A stretch of DNA of 33,726 bases from Cellulomonas sp. B6 (GCF_001462455.1 NZ_LNTD01000069.1:1-33726), one strand, 5' to 3'. Positions 1 through 8,521 are shown, numbered from the stretch's first letter. The notes: generated by a model not told the origin, from the letters alone. Program-made: numbers and translations.

Positions 1-95
1 ACATGTCGACACTGTAACGACTCGGCATCACCGCACGACGCACGGCCGCGACGTGCGGTCACGTGGAGGTCATGTGCGGGTCGTCCGTGCGTCAC

Positions 96-116
96 GTGCC
101 CGGTGCACCGGGGCAC
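96..116. other. Imperfect palindrome upstream of the CCA gene
   Basis: GTGCCC-GGTGCACC-GGGGCAC is a near-perfect dyad (one extra G in the right arm) about 55 nt before the proposed GTG. A second dyad, ACCGCACG (30-37) with CGTGCGGT (52-59), lies upstream. Either could be an operator or a leader hairpin; no function can be assigned. Confidence 0.3.
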
Positions 117-171
117 CCGGGGTGCGGAGGCCCGCGGACGTGCCGGGCGTGACCTCTGGCAGGCTTGTCCG

Positions 172-1665
172 GTGCCTGACGCCCCCGACCAGCCCGATGC
201 CGCCGCGGTGCAGCAGCTGCGCCGCCGCGCCCTGGAGTCCCTCGCCGCGATGGCGCCCGACGCGCTCGACCTGGGGACGCGGTTCCGCGCGGCCGGGTAC
301 GAGCTCGCGCTGGTGGGCGGTCCGGTGCGCGACGCGTTCCTGGGCCGCCCCAGCCACGACCTCGACCTGACGACGTCGGCGACGCCCGACGAGGCCGAGC
401 CGCTGCTCGTGGCGTGGGGCGACGCGCACTGGGACATCGGCCGGGCGTTCGGCACGCTCGGCGCCCGCCGGTTCGCGGGGCGGCACGGCGCCGGCTCGCA
501 GGACGTGGTCGTCGAGGTCACGACCTACCGGGCGGACGCGTACGACCCCACGTCGCGCAAGCCGCTCGTCGAGTTCGGCGACACGCTCGAGGGCGACCTG
601 TCGCGCCGCGACTTCACGGTCAACGCGATGGCGGTGCGCGTGCCGGACCTGCAGTTCGTCGACCCGTTCGACGGGCTGGCGGACCTGGCGCGCGGCGTGC
701 TGCGCACGCCCATCGACCCGCGCCGGTCCTTCGACGACGACCCGTTGCGCATGATGCGCGCGGCCCGGTTCGTCGCGCAGCTCGGCTTCCGGCTCGACGA
801 CGACGCGCGCGCCGCGATCGTCGACATGGCGTCGCGCATCACGATCGTCTCGGCCGAGCGCGTGCGCGACGAGCTCACCAAGCTGCTGCTCGCACCGTTC
901 CCGCGCGCCGGCCTCGAGGTGCTGGTCGACACGGGCCTCGCGGACCACGTGCTGCCCGAGCTGCCCGCGCTGCGCCTGGAGATCGACGAGCACCACCGGC
1001 ACAAGGACGTCTACCAGCACTCGCTCATGGTGCTGGAGAAGGCGATCGCGCTCGAGACCGGCCCCGACGGCGCCGTGCCCGGTCCCGACCTGGTGCTGCG
1101 CCTGGCCGCGCTGCTGCACGACATCGGCAAGCCCCGCACGCGCCGGTTCGAGGACGGCGGCGGCGTGAGCTTCCACCACCACGAGGTCGTCGGCGCCAAG
1201 CTGGTCGCCAAGCGGCTCAAGGCGCTGCGGTTCGACAAGCAGACCGTGCAGGACGTCGCGCGCCTCACCGAGCTGCACCTGCGGTTCCACGGCTACGGCG
1301 ACGGCGAGTGGACGGACTCGGCCGTGCGCCGCTACGTCACCGACGCCGGGCCCCTGCTGGAGCGCCTGCACCGGCTGACGCGCTCGGACTCCACGACGCG
1401 CAACCAGCGCAAGGCCGCGCGACTCAAGGCCGCGTACGACTCGCTCGAGGTCCGGATCGCGGCGCTGCGCGAGGCCGAGGAGCTGGCGTCGATCCGCCCC
1501 GACCTCGACGGCACGCAGATCATGCAGGTGCTCGGCATCCGCCCGGGCCGCGAGGTCGGCGAGGCGTACCGGTACCTGCTGGACCAGCGGATGGAGCACG
1601 GGCCGCTGGGGGAGGAGCGGGCGCGCGAGCTGCTGCTCGCGTGGTGGGCGCAGCGCTCGTCCTGA
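172..1665 (+). CDS. pcnA/cca: CCA tRNA nucleotidyltransferase
   Basis: Adds or repairs the 3' CCA end of tRNAs from CTP and ATP in the cytoplasm. Seen in the 497-residue product: GGPVRD at 49-54, the metal-binding DLDLTT at 63-68, RRDFTVNAM from 145, a DDPLRMMRAARF neck motif, and a C-terminal HD domain with H316-D317 in LLHDIGKPRT followed by an HHH stretch. This domain order (class II nucleotidyltransferase head, RNA-binding neck, HD domain) and the length are normal for actinobacterial enzymes. The frame is open upstream to GTG 103, but GTG 172 puts the head domain at a normal distance from the N-terminus, so I prefer it; its ribosome site is weak and ATG 250 is less likely. The neighbour is convergent. 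Family assignment is secure, the start is not. Confidence 0.95.
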   Translation: MPDAPDQPDAAAVQQLRRRALESLAAMAPDALDLGTRFRAAGYELALVGGPVRDAFLGRPSHDLDLTTSATPDEAEPLLVAWGDAHWDIGRAFGTLGARRFAGRHGAGSQDVVVEVTTYRADAYDPTSRKPLVEFGDTLEGDLSRRDFTVNAMAVRVPDLQFVDPFDGLADLARGVLRTPIDPRRSFDDDPLRMMRAARFVAQLGFRLDDDARAAIVDMASRITIVSAERVRDELTKLLLAPFPRAGLEVLVDTGLADHVLPELPALRLEIDEHHRHKDVYQHSLMVLEKAIALETGPDGAVPGPDLVLRLAALLHDIGKPRTRRFEDGGGVSFHHHEVVGAKLVAKRLKALRFDKQTVQDVARLTELHLRFHGYGDGEWTDSAVRRYVTDAGPLLERLHRLTRSDSTTRNQRKAARLKAAYDSLEVRIAALREAEELASIRPDLDGTQIMQVLGIRPGREVGEAYRYLLDQRMEHGPLGEERARELLLAWWAQRSS

Positions 1666-1693
1666 GCGGCGCCGCCGCGCCGGCGGGCGGGGC

Positions 1694-1709
1694 ACCCGCG
1701 CGCGCGGGT
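1694..1709. terminator. GC palindrome between convergent genes
   Basis: ACCCGCGCGCGCGGGT is a perfect 16-nt palindrome in the 43-nt gap between the CCA gene stop (1665) and the phosphatase stop (1709-1711 on the other strand). It has no T-tract but its position suggests a bidirectional terminator hairpin. Confidence 0.45.
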
Positions 1710-3493
1710 CAGCCGACCCGCGCCACCAGCACGCAGACGTCGTCCTCCTGGCCGCCGTCGACGACGTCGGCGACCAGGGCGTCCCGCACGGCCGCGGCGT
1801 CGGCGTCGGCCGGCACGCCCGCGAGGTGGGCGGCGAGCGCCTCGATGCCCTCGCGCAGCCCCCGGTCCCGCCGCTCGACGAGCCCGTCGGAGTAGAGCAC
1901 GACCAGCGACCCGTGCGGCAGCTCGCGCGACGCCTCGGGAGCCGAGGTGCCGTGGGGGGACGGCAGGCCGACGGGCGTGCGTCGCCCGCCCTCGAGCCGC
2001 TCGACACGGCCGTCGGGAAGTCGCACGAGCGCCGGCGGGTGCCCCGCCGACGACCACGTCACGTGCGCGCCCGCGGGTGTGCGCCGCCACCGCAGCAGCA
2101 CGCACGTCGCGACGTCGGACAGGTCGAGCGCGTGCACCAGGCCGTCGAGCCGTCGCAGCGCCGCCCCGGGGCTGTCGCCACGCCACACCGCGGTGCGCAG
2201 CAGCGTGCGCAGCTGACCCATCGACGCGGCGGCGCGCAGGTCGTGGCCGACGACGTCGCCGACGGTCAGGCTCGTGGTCCCGTCGGGCAGCACGAACGCG
2301 TCGAACCAGTCGCCGCCGACCTCGGCGCGCCGCCCCGACGGCAGGTACGACGCCGCGACGTCGAGGCCACCGACGTCGCCGAGCACGGGCAGCAGGCTGT
2401 GCTGCAGCGTGAGGGCCGCGTCGCGCTCCGCGAGGTACAGCCGGACGTTCTCCAGCAGGACGCCCGCGCGGCGTCCCAGGTGGGCGGCCGTCACGACGGC
2501 CTCGCGGTCGAACCCGTCGGCGTCCTCGTGCACGAGGCACAGCACGCCCAGGACCCGCCCGCGCCCGGTGACGGGCACGAGCATCGCGCTGCCCAGGCCG
2601 AGCTCGTGCAGCAGGCGCAGCTCGTCGGGCGTCGTGCGTCCGGGCAGCGAGGCGATGTCGACGGGGAGGGTCACCGGCACGTGCGACGCGTCCGCCGCGA
2701 GCGTCTGCGCGACGCGCGGCGAGCGCAGCAGCCACGACGTCCCTTGCGTGCCCAGCGCGTGCGCGGCGGCCTGCCGCGCGGGGTCCGCCGCGACGACGTG
2801 CACACGCTCGAACCGCCCGCCCTCGGTGACCATCGCGACGAATCCCCACGTCGCCATGCGCGGCACCACGGTGTCGGCGAGCGCGGCCACCGCGTCGTCG
2901 TAGTCGAGGTGCCGTGACAGCTCGTCGCCGACGGTCGCCAGCAGCTCGAGCCGGTCCGCGGTGCGGTGCATCAGGGTCAGCTCGAGCGTGCGCGCGGCGT
3001 CGCCCACGGTCTCGGCGGTCACGTCCACCTGCACGCCGACGCGGTACATGACGCGCCCGTCGGCGTCCCGCACGTGCGCGACCGCGAGCTGGTTCCAGAA
3101 CTGCGTCCCGTCCTTGCGCGCGTTCAGCAGGGTCTCGCGCAGGTCCTCGCCCGCGGCGAGCGCGGCGCGGACCCGGTCGACGGCGGCGGGGTCCGTGGTG
3201 TCGCACTGCAGGAACCGGCAGTTGCGACCCACGACCTCGTCCGCCGCGTAGCCCGTGAGGGCCGTGAACGCGCGGTTGCACCACACGACCGGGTCGTCGG
3301 GCAGGTTCGGGTCCGACACGGTCATGGCGTGCGGACCGGCCTCGAGGACGAGGCGTGCGAGCGCGCCGTCGAGCGGCCAGCTGCCGACCCGGGGCCGGGC
3401 GGCACCGTCGGTCGCGCGCCCGTCCGCCCGCTCGTCCGCACGATCGTCCGCCCGCTCGCCGGCGGGGTCCGCGCCGGGCGTACGCACGGTCAT
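1709..3493 (-). CDS. LOV-GAF-PP2C (SpoIIE-type) serine phosphatase
   Basis: A 594-residue cytoplasmic signalling protein. Residues 45-160 form a PAS domain with GRNCRFLQ at 89-96. This is the flavin-adduct motif of LOV photoreceptors, with Cys92 as the expected photoactive cysteine, and FWNQL (132-136) and VGVQVD (152-157) in the places of the other FMN contacts. Residues 175-350 look like a GAF domain. Residues 365-594 are a SpoIIE/PP2C phosphatase with EVGGDWFDA (391), VGDVVGHD (411), SSAGHPPAL (481), LYSDGLVE (533) and DDVCVLV (585). LOV-GAF-PP2C proteins are known blue-light inputs to partner-switching (anti-sigma antagonist) systems. The N-terminus is a hydrophilic RAD/E-rich stretch. 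The start ATG overlaps the upstream transporter stop as ATGA, implying translational coupling. No RsbV/RsbW partner is visible in the window. Confidence 0.92.
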   Translation of the reverse strand: MTVRTPGADPAGERADDRADERADGRATDGAARPRVGSWPLDGALARLVLEAGPHAMTVSDPNLPDDPVVWCNRAFTALTGYAADEVVGRNCRFLQCDTTDPAAVDRVRAALAAGEDLRETLLNARKDGTQFWNQLAVAHVRDADGRVMYRVGVQVDVTAETVGDAARTLELTLMHRTADRLELLATVGDELSRHLDYDDAVAALADTVVPRMATWGFVAMVTEGGRFERVHVVAADPARQAAAHALGTQGTSWLLRSPRVAQTLAADASHVPVTLPVDIASLPGRTTPDELRLLHELGLGSAMLVPVTGRGRVLGVLCLVHEDADGFDREAVVTAAHLGRRAGVLLENVRLYLAERDAALTLQHSLLPVLGDVGGLDVAASYLPSGRRAEVGGDWFDAFVLPDGTTSLTVGDVVGHDLRAAASMGQLRTLLRTAVWRGDSPGAALRRLDGLVHALDLSDVATCVLLRWRRTPAGAHVTWSSAGHPPALVRLPDGRVERLEGGRRTPVGLPSPHGTSAPEASRELPHGSLVVLYSDGLVERRDRGLREGIEALAAHLAGVPADADAAAVRDALVADVVDGGQEDDVCVLVARVG

Positions 3494-4800
3494 GCGCGTG
3501 CCGCCGTCCGCGGCGGTGCGACCTCGGCCGGTTCGCGCGGGCCCGCGGCGAACGCGAGCGCACCCCCCAGGTACACGGCGGCGACGAGCGCGAACACGCC
3601 ACGCGACCAGCCGGTGTCCGGCAGGGCGACCGCCGCGAGCGCGGCCGCCCCCACGAACGCGGCGTTGTACAGCACGTCGTACAGCGAGAACGCCCGCCCG
3701 CGGTAGGCGTCGGCCGTGTCGCGCTGCACGATCGTGTCCACCGCGATCTTGGCGCCCTGCGCCGCCAGGCCCAGCGCCACCGCCGTGCCGAGCACCGCGG
3801 CCCGTGCGACCGTCGCGACGAGCACGAGCTGGCTGACCACGGCGAGCAGCATGCACGCGACGATCCACACGTGCGCGCCGACGCGCGGCACCAGCAGCGG
3901 CGTCAGCACCACCGCGAGGGCGAACCCGACCGCGCTCGCGGCCAGCACCGTGCCGAACGTGCGCAGGCCCGCGCCCGCGTCGGCCGGGTCGGAGAGCAGG
4001 TTGCGGGAGATGAGGATGCTCGCGATGAACACCGCGCCGTAGCAGAACCGGTGCAGCGCCATGACGCCGAGCGCGTAGCCGGGCGTCCGGCGGGCCACCA
4101 GGTACCGCGCGCCCGCCACCAGGCCGTGCGCGAGGCTCGCGAGGGCCGCCTTCATCTCGGAGGTGTCGGCGCGCTCGTCGGGCCCGAGCTGGTCGGGGCC
4201 CAGGCGCGTCGCGAGCGCCGACGCGCAGCCCATGACCGCTGCGGCGACCAGCAGCGAGATCGCGTCGCGCAGCCGGCCGTCGGGCAGCAGCAGCCCCAGC
4301 ACGAAGCCCACCAGACCGCCGACGCCCGCCGCCGCCGCGCCAAGCGTCGGGGTCAGTGAGTTCGCGGTGAGCAGCAGCGGCCCCTCGACGACCTTCGGCA
4401 GCGACGCCGACAGCGCCGCGAGCAGGAACCGGTTCACCGACAACGTCGCGAGCGCCAGGACGTACACCAGCGGGCCGACGCCCTGCGTGAGCATGACCAC
4501 CGCGATCGTCGCGGTCAGCGCCACCCGGACGAGGTTCCCGTACAGCAGCACCTGGCGGCGACGCCACCGGTCCAGCAGCACCCCGGCCCACGGCCCGACG
4601 ATCGTGAACGGCAGCAGCAGCACCGCGAACGCGGCGGCGACACCCGTGGCGGTCGACGCGTTCTCGGGGGAGAAGAAGAACAGCGTCGCGAGCCCGACCT
4701 GGAACATGCCGTCGGCCGACTGGCTCACCAGCCGTACGGCGAACAGGCGCCGGAAGCCCGTCAGCGGCCACAGCGCCCGAAGGTCGGAGATCACCTGCAC
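3490..4800 (-). CDS. MFS transporter, macrolide-efflux-like
   Basis: A 436-residue integral membrane protein with about twelve hydrophobic segments. The conserved loop after TM2 reads GVLLDRWRRRQVLL, the typical MFS motif-A region, and a second-half equivalent is weaker. The sequence resembles the MFS_3 enterobactin/macrolide exporter group; the substrate cannot be told. The N-terminal SDLRALWPLTGFRRLF lead-in is typical of this group. GTG 4800 is the most upstream start that keeps it; GTG 4794 is an alternative. It is the first gene of a two-gene unit with the LOV phosphatase (4-nt ATGA overlap) and diverges from the sigma factor across a 152-nt gap. Confidence 0.85.
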   Translation of the reverse strand: MQVISDLRALWPLTGFRRLFAVRLVSQSADGMFQVGLATLFFFSPENASTATGVAAAFAVLLLPFTIVGPWAGVLLDRWRRRQVLLYGNLVRVALTATIAVVMLTQGVGPLVYVLALATLSVNRFLLAALSASLPKVVEGPLLLTANSLTPTLGAAAAGVGGLVGFVLGLLLPDGRLRDAISLLVAAAVMGCASALATRLGPDQLGPDERADTSEMKAALASLAHGLVAGARYLVARRTPGYALGVMALHRFCYGAVFIASILISRNLLSDPADAGAGLRTFGTVLAASAVGFALAVVLTPLLVPRVGAHVWIVACMLLAVVSQLVLVATVARAAVLGTAVALGLAAQGAKIAVDTIVQRDTADAYRGRAFSLYDVLYNAAFVGAAALAAVALPDTGWSRGVFALVAAVYLGGALAFAAGPREPAEVAPPRTAARA

Positions 4801-4952
4801 CGGCTCAGGCTACGTGCCGCCACCGACCTCGCCCGCCGGGCCGCCGCGTGCCGCCCCGACACGCGGCACAACCAGGCGCGCACCTGCGTCGTTGTGGTGG
4901 CGACAGGATGGTCCGGGACCGAATCAGGGGCGGCGACGATGGTGAGGACGAC

Positions 4953-5519
4953 GTGAGCCGGGACGGGGCGGCGATGCTCGACCGGCTCGTGGCGGAGCGG
5001 TACGGGGGGCTCCTCGCGTACGCGACGGTGCTGACGGGTGACCGGCACGAGGCGCAGGACGTGCTGCACGACGCGCTGGTGTCGACGTTCTCGGCGCGAG
5101 CGTCGTTCGGGTCGGTTCCGCAGGCCGAGGCGTACGTGCGCCGCGCGGTCGCGTCACGCTTCGTGGACCGCGCGCGTCGGCGCACCCGGGAGCGGGCCGC
5201 CGTCGCGCGGCTGGCCGGGCGCGAGGCGGTCAGCACCGAGCTGCAGTCTGACCTCCTGGACGCCGACGTCGCTGCCGCGCTGGCCGCTCTGCCGCCGCAG
5301 CAGCGGGCGTGCGTGGTGCTGCGGCACCTCGACGACCTGTCCGTGCGGGACACCGCGCGTCTGCTCGGCATCGGCGAGGGCACGGTCAAGCGCTACGTGT
5401 CCGACGCCGTGGCGGCGCTCGACGCGGCGCTCGGCACCACCACCGCGGGCGGCGAACGGCTGCCCGTCACGCTCGTCGACTCGACCCGCGACACCCCGGA
5501 GGTGCGCCGTGAGCGGTGA
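4953..5519 (+). CDS. ECF RNA polymerase sigma factor (SigE-like)
   Basis: A 188-residue group IV sigma factor. Region 2 spans about 8-80 (LDRLVAERYGGLLAYATVL, then EAQDVLHDALV, then YVRRAVASRFVDRARRR), and region 4 about 105-160 with LPPQQRACVVLRHLDDLS and a helix-turn-helix DTARLLGIGEGTVKRYVSDA. GTG 4953 is preceded by GAGGA five nucleotides upstream, which decides the start over ATG 4908 or ATG 4974. The next gene starts inside its 3' end (11-nt overlap), the usual arrangement for an ECF factor with its membrane partner. The target promoters are unknown. A truncated relative lies at 7141. Confidence 0.88.
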   Translation: MSRDGAAMLDRLVAERYGGLLAYATVLTGDRHEAQDVLHDALVSTFSARASFGSVPQAEAYVRRAVASRFVDRARRRTRERAAVARLAGREAVSTELQSDLLDADVAAALAALPPQQRACVVLRHLDDLSVRDTARLLGIGEGTVKRYVSDAVAALDAALGTTTAGGERLPVTLVDSTRDTPEVRRER

Positions 5520-6981
5520 CCTGAGCGCGCGGCTGGACGCCGCGCTGCGTCGTCAGGAGCAGCACGAGGACGGCGTGCGCCCGGACCCGGCCGTGCTGGC
5601 CGAGCTGCACGCCCGTGTGGCGCGGGCACGCCGAGGCCGCACCGCGTCGTACGCCGCGGTCGCCGCCGCGGCCGTCGGCGTGCTGGGCGTCGCCGGCTGG
5701 TTCGGGCTGCGGCACGACACCACGCCGCTGCCCGCGCACACCCCGACGCCGGCACCGAGCGCCACGCCCACGCCGACCCCGGGTCCGACGACGACGGCAC
5801 CCGCACCCGAGTCGACCCCCCCGAGCACACCGGTCTCGGTGGCCGGGATGCCGCCGCTGCTCGCGCTCCCGGACGGCGCGCTGGACGCCGCCGGCCCCGG
5901 GTGGACGCTCCTGGGGTACGGGCCGCTCGTGTACGACGGGCCGGCACGCCAGGTGCTCGCCCTGTCGGCGCCGACCGGCGAGCTCTACCTCGTCAGGGAG
6001 GACGAGCGACCGATCGACGTCGTGCGCTGGGACGGGGGCCGGGCGGTGCGCGCCACGAGCTGGCTCGACGACGGCGCCGGCACCCGGACACCGGTGGTCG
6101 GCGAGTACGACCTGGTCACGGGCGAGCTGGTGCCGGACGACCGGATCTCCGCCACGGACCGGTTCCTGAGCCTGCTGCCCTCGGGTGACGAGCTGTGGTT
6201 CCGCCCTGTCCCCGGCGGTGCCGCAGGGGCCGACGGGGTGCCCTCGGCCGAGGGGCGCCTGCGGCTGGTACCACGCGAGGGCGAGCCGCGCGTCGTCACG
6301 ACGCTCGACCTCCCCGGCTCCGTCGTGGTGTCGCCCGACGGTGCCCGCGCGGTCGTCGAGGAGGCGCCCGGCACCGGCCGTGAGGTCGTGGACCTGGCCA
6401 CGGGTGCCCGCACGCCCCTCGCGATCCCGCCCGGCAGGGGGTGCGACGTCGTCGCCTGGCTGGACGCGACGTCGATCCTCGCGACCTGCAGGGACGACGT
6501 CGCGCCGACGGGCGAGCGGCAGTACCTCGAGGACCTGAACGCGCGCGTCGTGCGCTTCGACGTGCGCACCGGTGGGTCGCAGAAGGTGCGGGACGTCGTC
6601 GCGGGCGACCTGGTGCCCGCTCGCGGCAGGTGGCTCCAGGACGGGAGCCTCGTGGTGGGTCGCGCCCCGCTGACCCGGGCGTTCGCCGACTGCTTCGACG
6701 TCTGCTGGGGCGGCGCGTACCTGTGGTCCGCGGGGTCCATGACCCCGGTGACCCCCGCCGAGCCGCTCCCGGACGACATCTGCTCGGCCCGGCCGGGGGG
6801 TGACGGGCTGCTCGTGCGGACCGGGTACCTCTCCTGCTACGAGGAGCCCGGGTCGAGCAGCCAGGTGTGGAGCGTCGACCTCGCGTCGGGCGCCGTGCGA
6901 CCCGTCGGGCCGACGCTGGGGGAGGCGGGCGCGCTCGGTGTGGCGTGGGCGGCCGAACCCGGCGACAGCGGGTCGTGGTGA
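5509..6981 (+). CDS. Membrane-anchored partner of the ECF sigma factor, large extracytoplasmic domain
   Basis: The 490-residue product has a short cytoplasmic N-terminus (1-45), one membrane span at about 47-66, a Pro/Thr-rich linker (72-110), and a large outer domain rich in VVSPDGAR/WLDATSILAT-type strands that suggests a beta-propeller. Cysteine clusters (FADCFDVCWGG) sit near the C-terminus. The topology and the overlap with the sigma gene suggest a co-regulatory or anti-sigma-like sensor. A canonical zinc anti-sigma (HxxxCxxC) motif is absent, so anti-sigma activity is inference only. GTG 5509 has GGAGG six nucleotides upstream. The stop is 16 nt before palindromic repeat copy 1. Confidence 0.75.
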   Translation: MSGDLSARLDAALRRQEQHEDGVRPDPAVLAELHARVARARRGRTASYAAVAAAAVGVLGVAGWFGLRHDTTPLPAHTPTPAPSATPTPTPGPTTTAPAPESTPPSTPVSVAGMPPLLALPDGALDAAGPGWTLLGYGPLVYDGPARQVLALSAPTGELYLVREDERPIDVVRWDGGRAVRATSWLDDGAGTRTPVVGEYDLVTGELVPDDRISATDRFLSLLPSGDELWFRPVPGGAAGADGVPSAEGRLRLVPREGEPRVVTTLDLPGSVVVSPDGARAVVEEAPGTGREVVDLATGARTPLAIPPGRGCDVVAWLDATSILATCRDDVAPTGERQYLEDLNARVVRFDVRTGGSQKVRDVVAGDLVPARGRWLQDGSLVVGRAPLTRAFADCFDVCWGGAYLWSAGSMTPVTPAEPLPDDICSARPGGDGLLVRTGYLSCYEEPGSSSQVWSVDLASGAVRPVGPTLGEAGALGVAWAAEPGDSGSW

Positions 6982-6997
6982 GCGGACGAGGTCTCGG

Positions 6998-7048
6998 GAG
7001 GTCGTGAAGGGTTGCTGCCGCCCACGGGCAGCAACCCTTCACGACCTC
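6998..7048. repeat. Palindromic repeat R1
   Basis: A perfect 22-bp stem (6998-7019 with 7027-7048) and a 7-nt loop. The shared core is GTCGTGAAGGGTTG...CAACCCTTCACGAC, also found at 7328-7373 and, minus the outer bases, 8457-8497. It starts 16 nt after the stop of the sigma-partner gene, so it could act as a terminator or mRNA 3'-end stabiliser. There is no T-tract. Confidence 0.85.
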
Positions 7049-7140
7049 GGGGCGGCACCGGACGGGCGCGCGGGCCGCACCCCAACCGGGCTCGCGCCGC
7101 GTGCGTTCTCATGGCGACCCGTACCCGGAGGAGGCTGCAC

Positions 7141-7327
7141 GTGACACGACCCTGGGAGGAGATGCTCGAGCGTCTCGTCCGTGAGCGGTACGGAACCCTC
7201 GTCGGCTGGACCACCCTCCTGTGCGGATCGTCCGAGGACGCGCAGGACCTGCTTCAGGAGGCGCTCGTCGCTGCCAGGGCCGAGACGTCCGGGATCGGGC
7301 GTGCGACGCGCGTCGGTGTCGGTCGGC
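7141..7327 (+). pseudogene. Truncated ECF sigma factor, region 2 only
   Basis: GTG 7141 has a strong GGAGGAGG site upstream and begins a product whose first 45 residues (EEMLERLVRERYGTLVGWTT, then EDAQDLLQEALVAARA) match the region 2 start of the intact sigma factor at 4953 (MLDRLVAERYGGLLAYATVL, then EAQDVLHDALV). The similarity stops near 7280, just before palindromic repeat R2, and no region 4 follows. The frame stays open to 7743, but only as antisense to the AbiEi-like gene. This is a remnant of a second sigma gene, deleted or replaced from its middle onwards. Whether the stub is still translated cannot be seen. Confidence 0.75.
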
Positions 7328-7373
7328 GTCGTGAAGGGTTGTGGCCGTCCACCGCCCGCAACCCTTCACGACC
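7328..7373. repeat. Palindromic repeat R2
   Basis: The outer 14 bp pair perfectly (GTCGTGAAGGGTTG at 7328-7341 with CAACCCTTCACGAC at 7360-7373); the centre is imperfect, unlike in R1 and R3. The TGA stop of the minus-strand AbiEi-like gene (7366-7368) lies inside the right arm, so the repeat supplies the end of that gene. It also marks where the sigma remnant loses similarity. Confidence 0.85.
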
Positions 7374-8325
7374 CGCGGTCTCGCTCGAGGAGCGCGCAGG
7401 TCGGGCCGCAGCGCGACGGGCGACCCGGCCACCCCCGCGCGAGGAGTGCGGCGGCGATCTGACCCGCCGTCGTGCACGACGCCGCCACGACGTGCGACCA
7501 GCGGTAGCGCAGCGTGACGTCGCCCCGCTCGACGAGCACCGCGTTGTCCCGCCACACGTCGGCGTCCGTCCGACCGTGAGGGTGCGCGAGCGACCCGTCG
7601 AGCTCGACGCGGACCCCGAGGCCCGCGAACACGCGGTCGGCGCGGATCCGGCGACCGGCCACGTGCTGGCGCACCTGCGCGTGCGAGCGCGGCAGGCCGT
7701 GCGCGGCCTCGACGTCCCGGTCGTACCGGCGCTCGAGCGGTGACTCGACACGACCGACGGGGTCGTCGAGCACCGCGACCACGAGAGCGCGGTGACGCTG
7801 CACGGGACGCTGCCCGAGCTCGAGCAGCACGCGCCCCGCGAGCACGCCGGCGCGCACGGCGTCGCACAGCAGAGCGACGACCGCGTCGTCGTCCGCACAC
7901 CCGGCCACGAGGTCGAGCACCGTCGCCTCGGGCGTCACCGCCCGCAGACCGTCGCCGGCCGGAGGCATCGTGCGACGGCGTCGCACCACGAGGCCCGGTC
8001 TTGCCGTCACCGCGCGCGCCGCCGGCACGCTCACCACGATGCCCGCTCCCGGCTCCCGCACGATCCCGTGGACGTACCCGGCCGACCGATGGGACAGCGC
8101 CGCGCCCGCCCCGGCAGCCAGCAGGGCCGCGCGGGCGTGCTGCCGCCAGGACGGCGGGCCGCTCTGCAGCAGCACCACACCGCGATAGGGACGCTGCCAC
8201 ACCCCGGCACGCACGCGCCGGCCGACCACCCCGGGGCCGGCACCGCCGGACGCGAGCTGGGCGGTGGTCGCCACGCCGTCCTGGCGGGCGACCGCCGCGC
8301 GCACGGCGGTCGCGAGGTCGGCCAT
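7366..8325 (-). CDS. AbiEi-antitoxin-like / DUF559 protein
   Basis: A 319-residue soluble protein. The N-terminal 1-60 resembles the AbiEi antitoxin winged-helix domain (VARQDGVATTAQLASGG, then RRVRAGVWQRPYRGVVLL). The middle follows the pattern of that family (ALSHRSAGYVHGI). The C-terminal part (about 205-300) resembles the DUF559/Vsr-like endonuclease fold, with ESPLERRYDRDV and VELDGSLAHPHGRTDAD as candidate acidic residues. Such proteins are abundant and usually orphan in actinobacteria; no AbiEii toxin is adjacent, so an active toxin-antitoxin role is not supported. ATG 8325 is chosen because upstream codons lack domain character. The gene is bracketed by repeats R2 and R3. Confidence 0.75.
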   Translation of the reverse strand: MADLATAVRAAVARQDGVATTAQLASGGAGPGVVGRRVRAGVWQRPYRGVVLLQSGPPSWRQHARAALLAAGAGAALSHRSAGYVHGIVREPGAGIVVSVPAARAVTARPGLVVRRRRTMPPAGDGLRAVTPEATVLDLVAGCADDDAVVALLCDAVRAGVLAGRVLLELGQRPVQRHRALVVAVLDDPVGRVESPLERRYDRDVEAAHGLPRSHAQVRQHVAGRRIRADRVFAGLGVRVELDGSLAHPHGRTDADVWRDNAVLVERGDVTLRYRWSHVVAASCTTAGQIAAALLARGWPGRPSRCGPTCALLERDRGS

Positions 8326-8456
8326 CCCGGGGAGCCCGCCCAACGTCCGGCCGACGGAGGTCGAGGTGCGTCTGCCACCGCTGCATGCGCCGACCCTGCC
8401 GCACCCACCCCCGCACCGGGGTCGGTGGGACGGACCTGTGGACGACGCCGGAGACG

Positions 8457-8497
8457 CGTGAAGGGTTGTTGCCGGGATCCGGCAACAACCCTTCACG
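8457..8497. repeat. Palindromic repeat R3
   Basis: A perfect 19-bp stem (CGTGAAGGGTTGTTGCCGG at 8457-8475 with its complement at 8479-8497) and a 3-nt GAT loop. It lies between the ino1 stop (8627) and the AbiEi-like start (8325), both minus strand, so it is placed to terminate ino1 transcription. Same family as R1 and R2. Confidence 0.85.
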
Positions 8498-8521
8498 ACG
8501 ACCCCGACGGTCAGGTGGTCA

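Noticed and set aside
70-2007. Long minus-strand open frame antisense to the CCA gene
   Set aside because: His/Arg/Val-rich shadow frame typical of GC-rich DNA; the plus strand carries all CCA-enzyme motifs.
4869-4890. ECF-type autoregulatory promoter CAACC...CGTC before the sigma gene
   Set aside because: The spacer is only 13 nt, shorter than usual for ECF promoters; too weak to call.
7328-8497. Composite mobile element bounded by R2 and R3 carrying the AbiEi-like gene
   Set aside because: No transposase or target-site duplication is present, and R1 outside the unit is explained equally well by a terminator-like role at gene ends.
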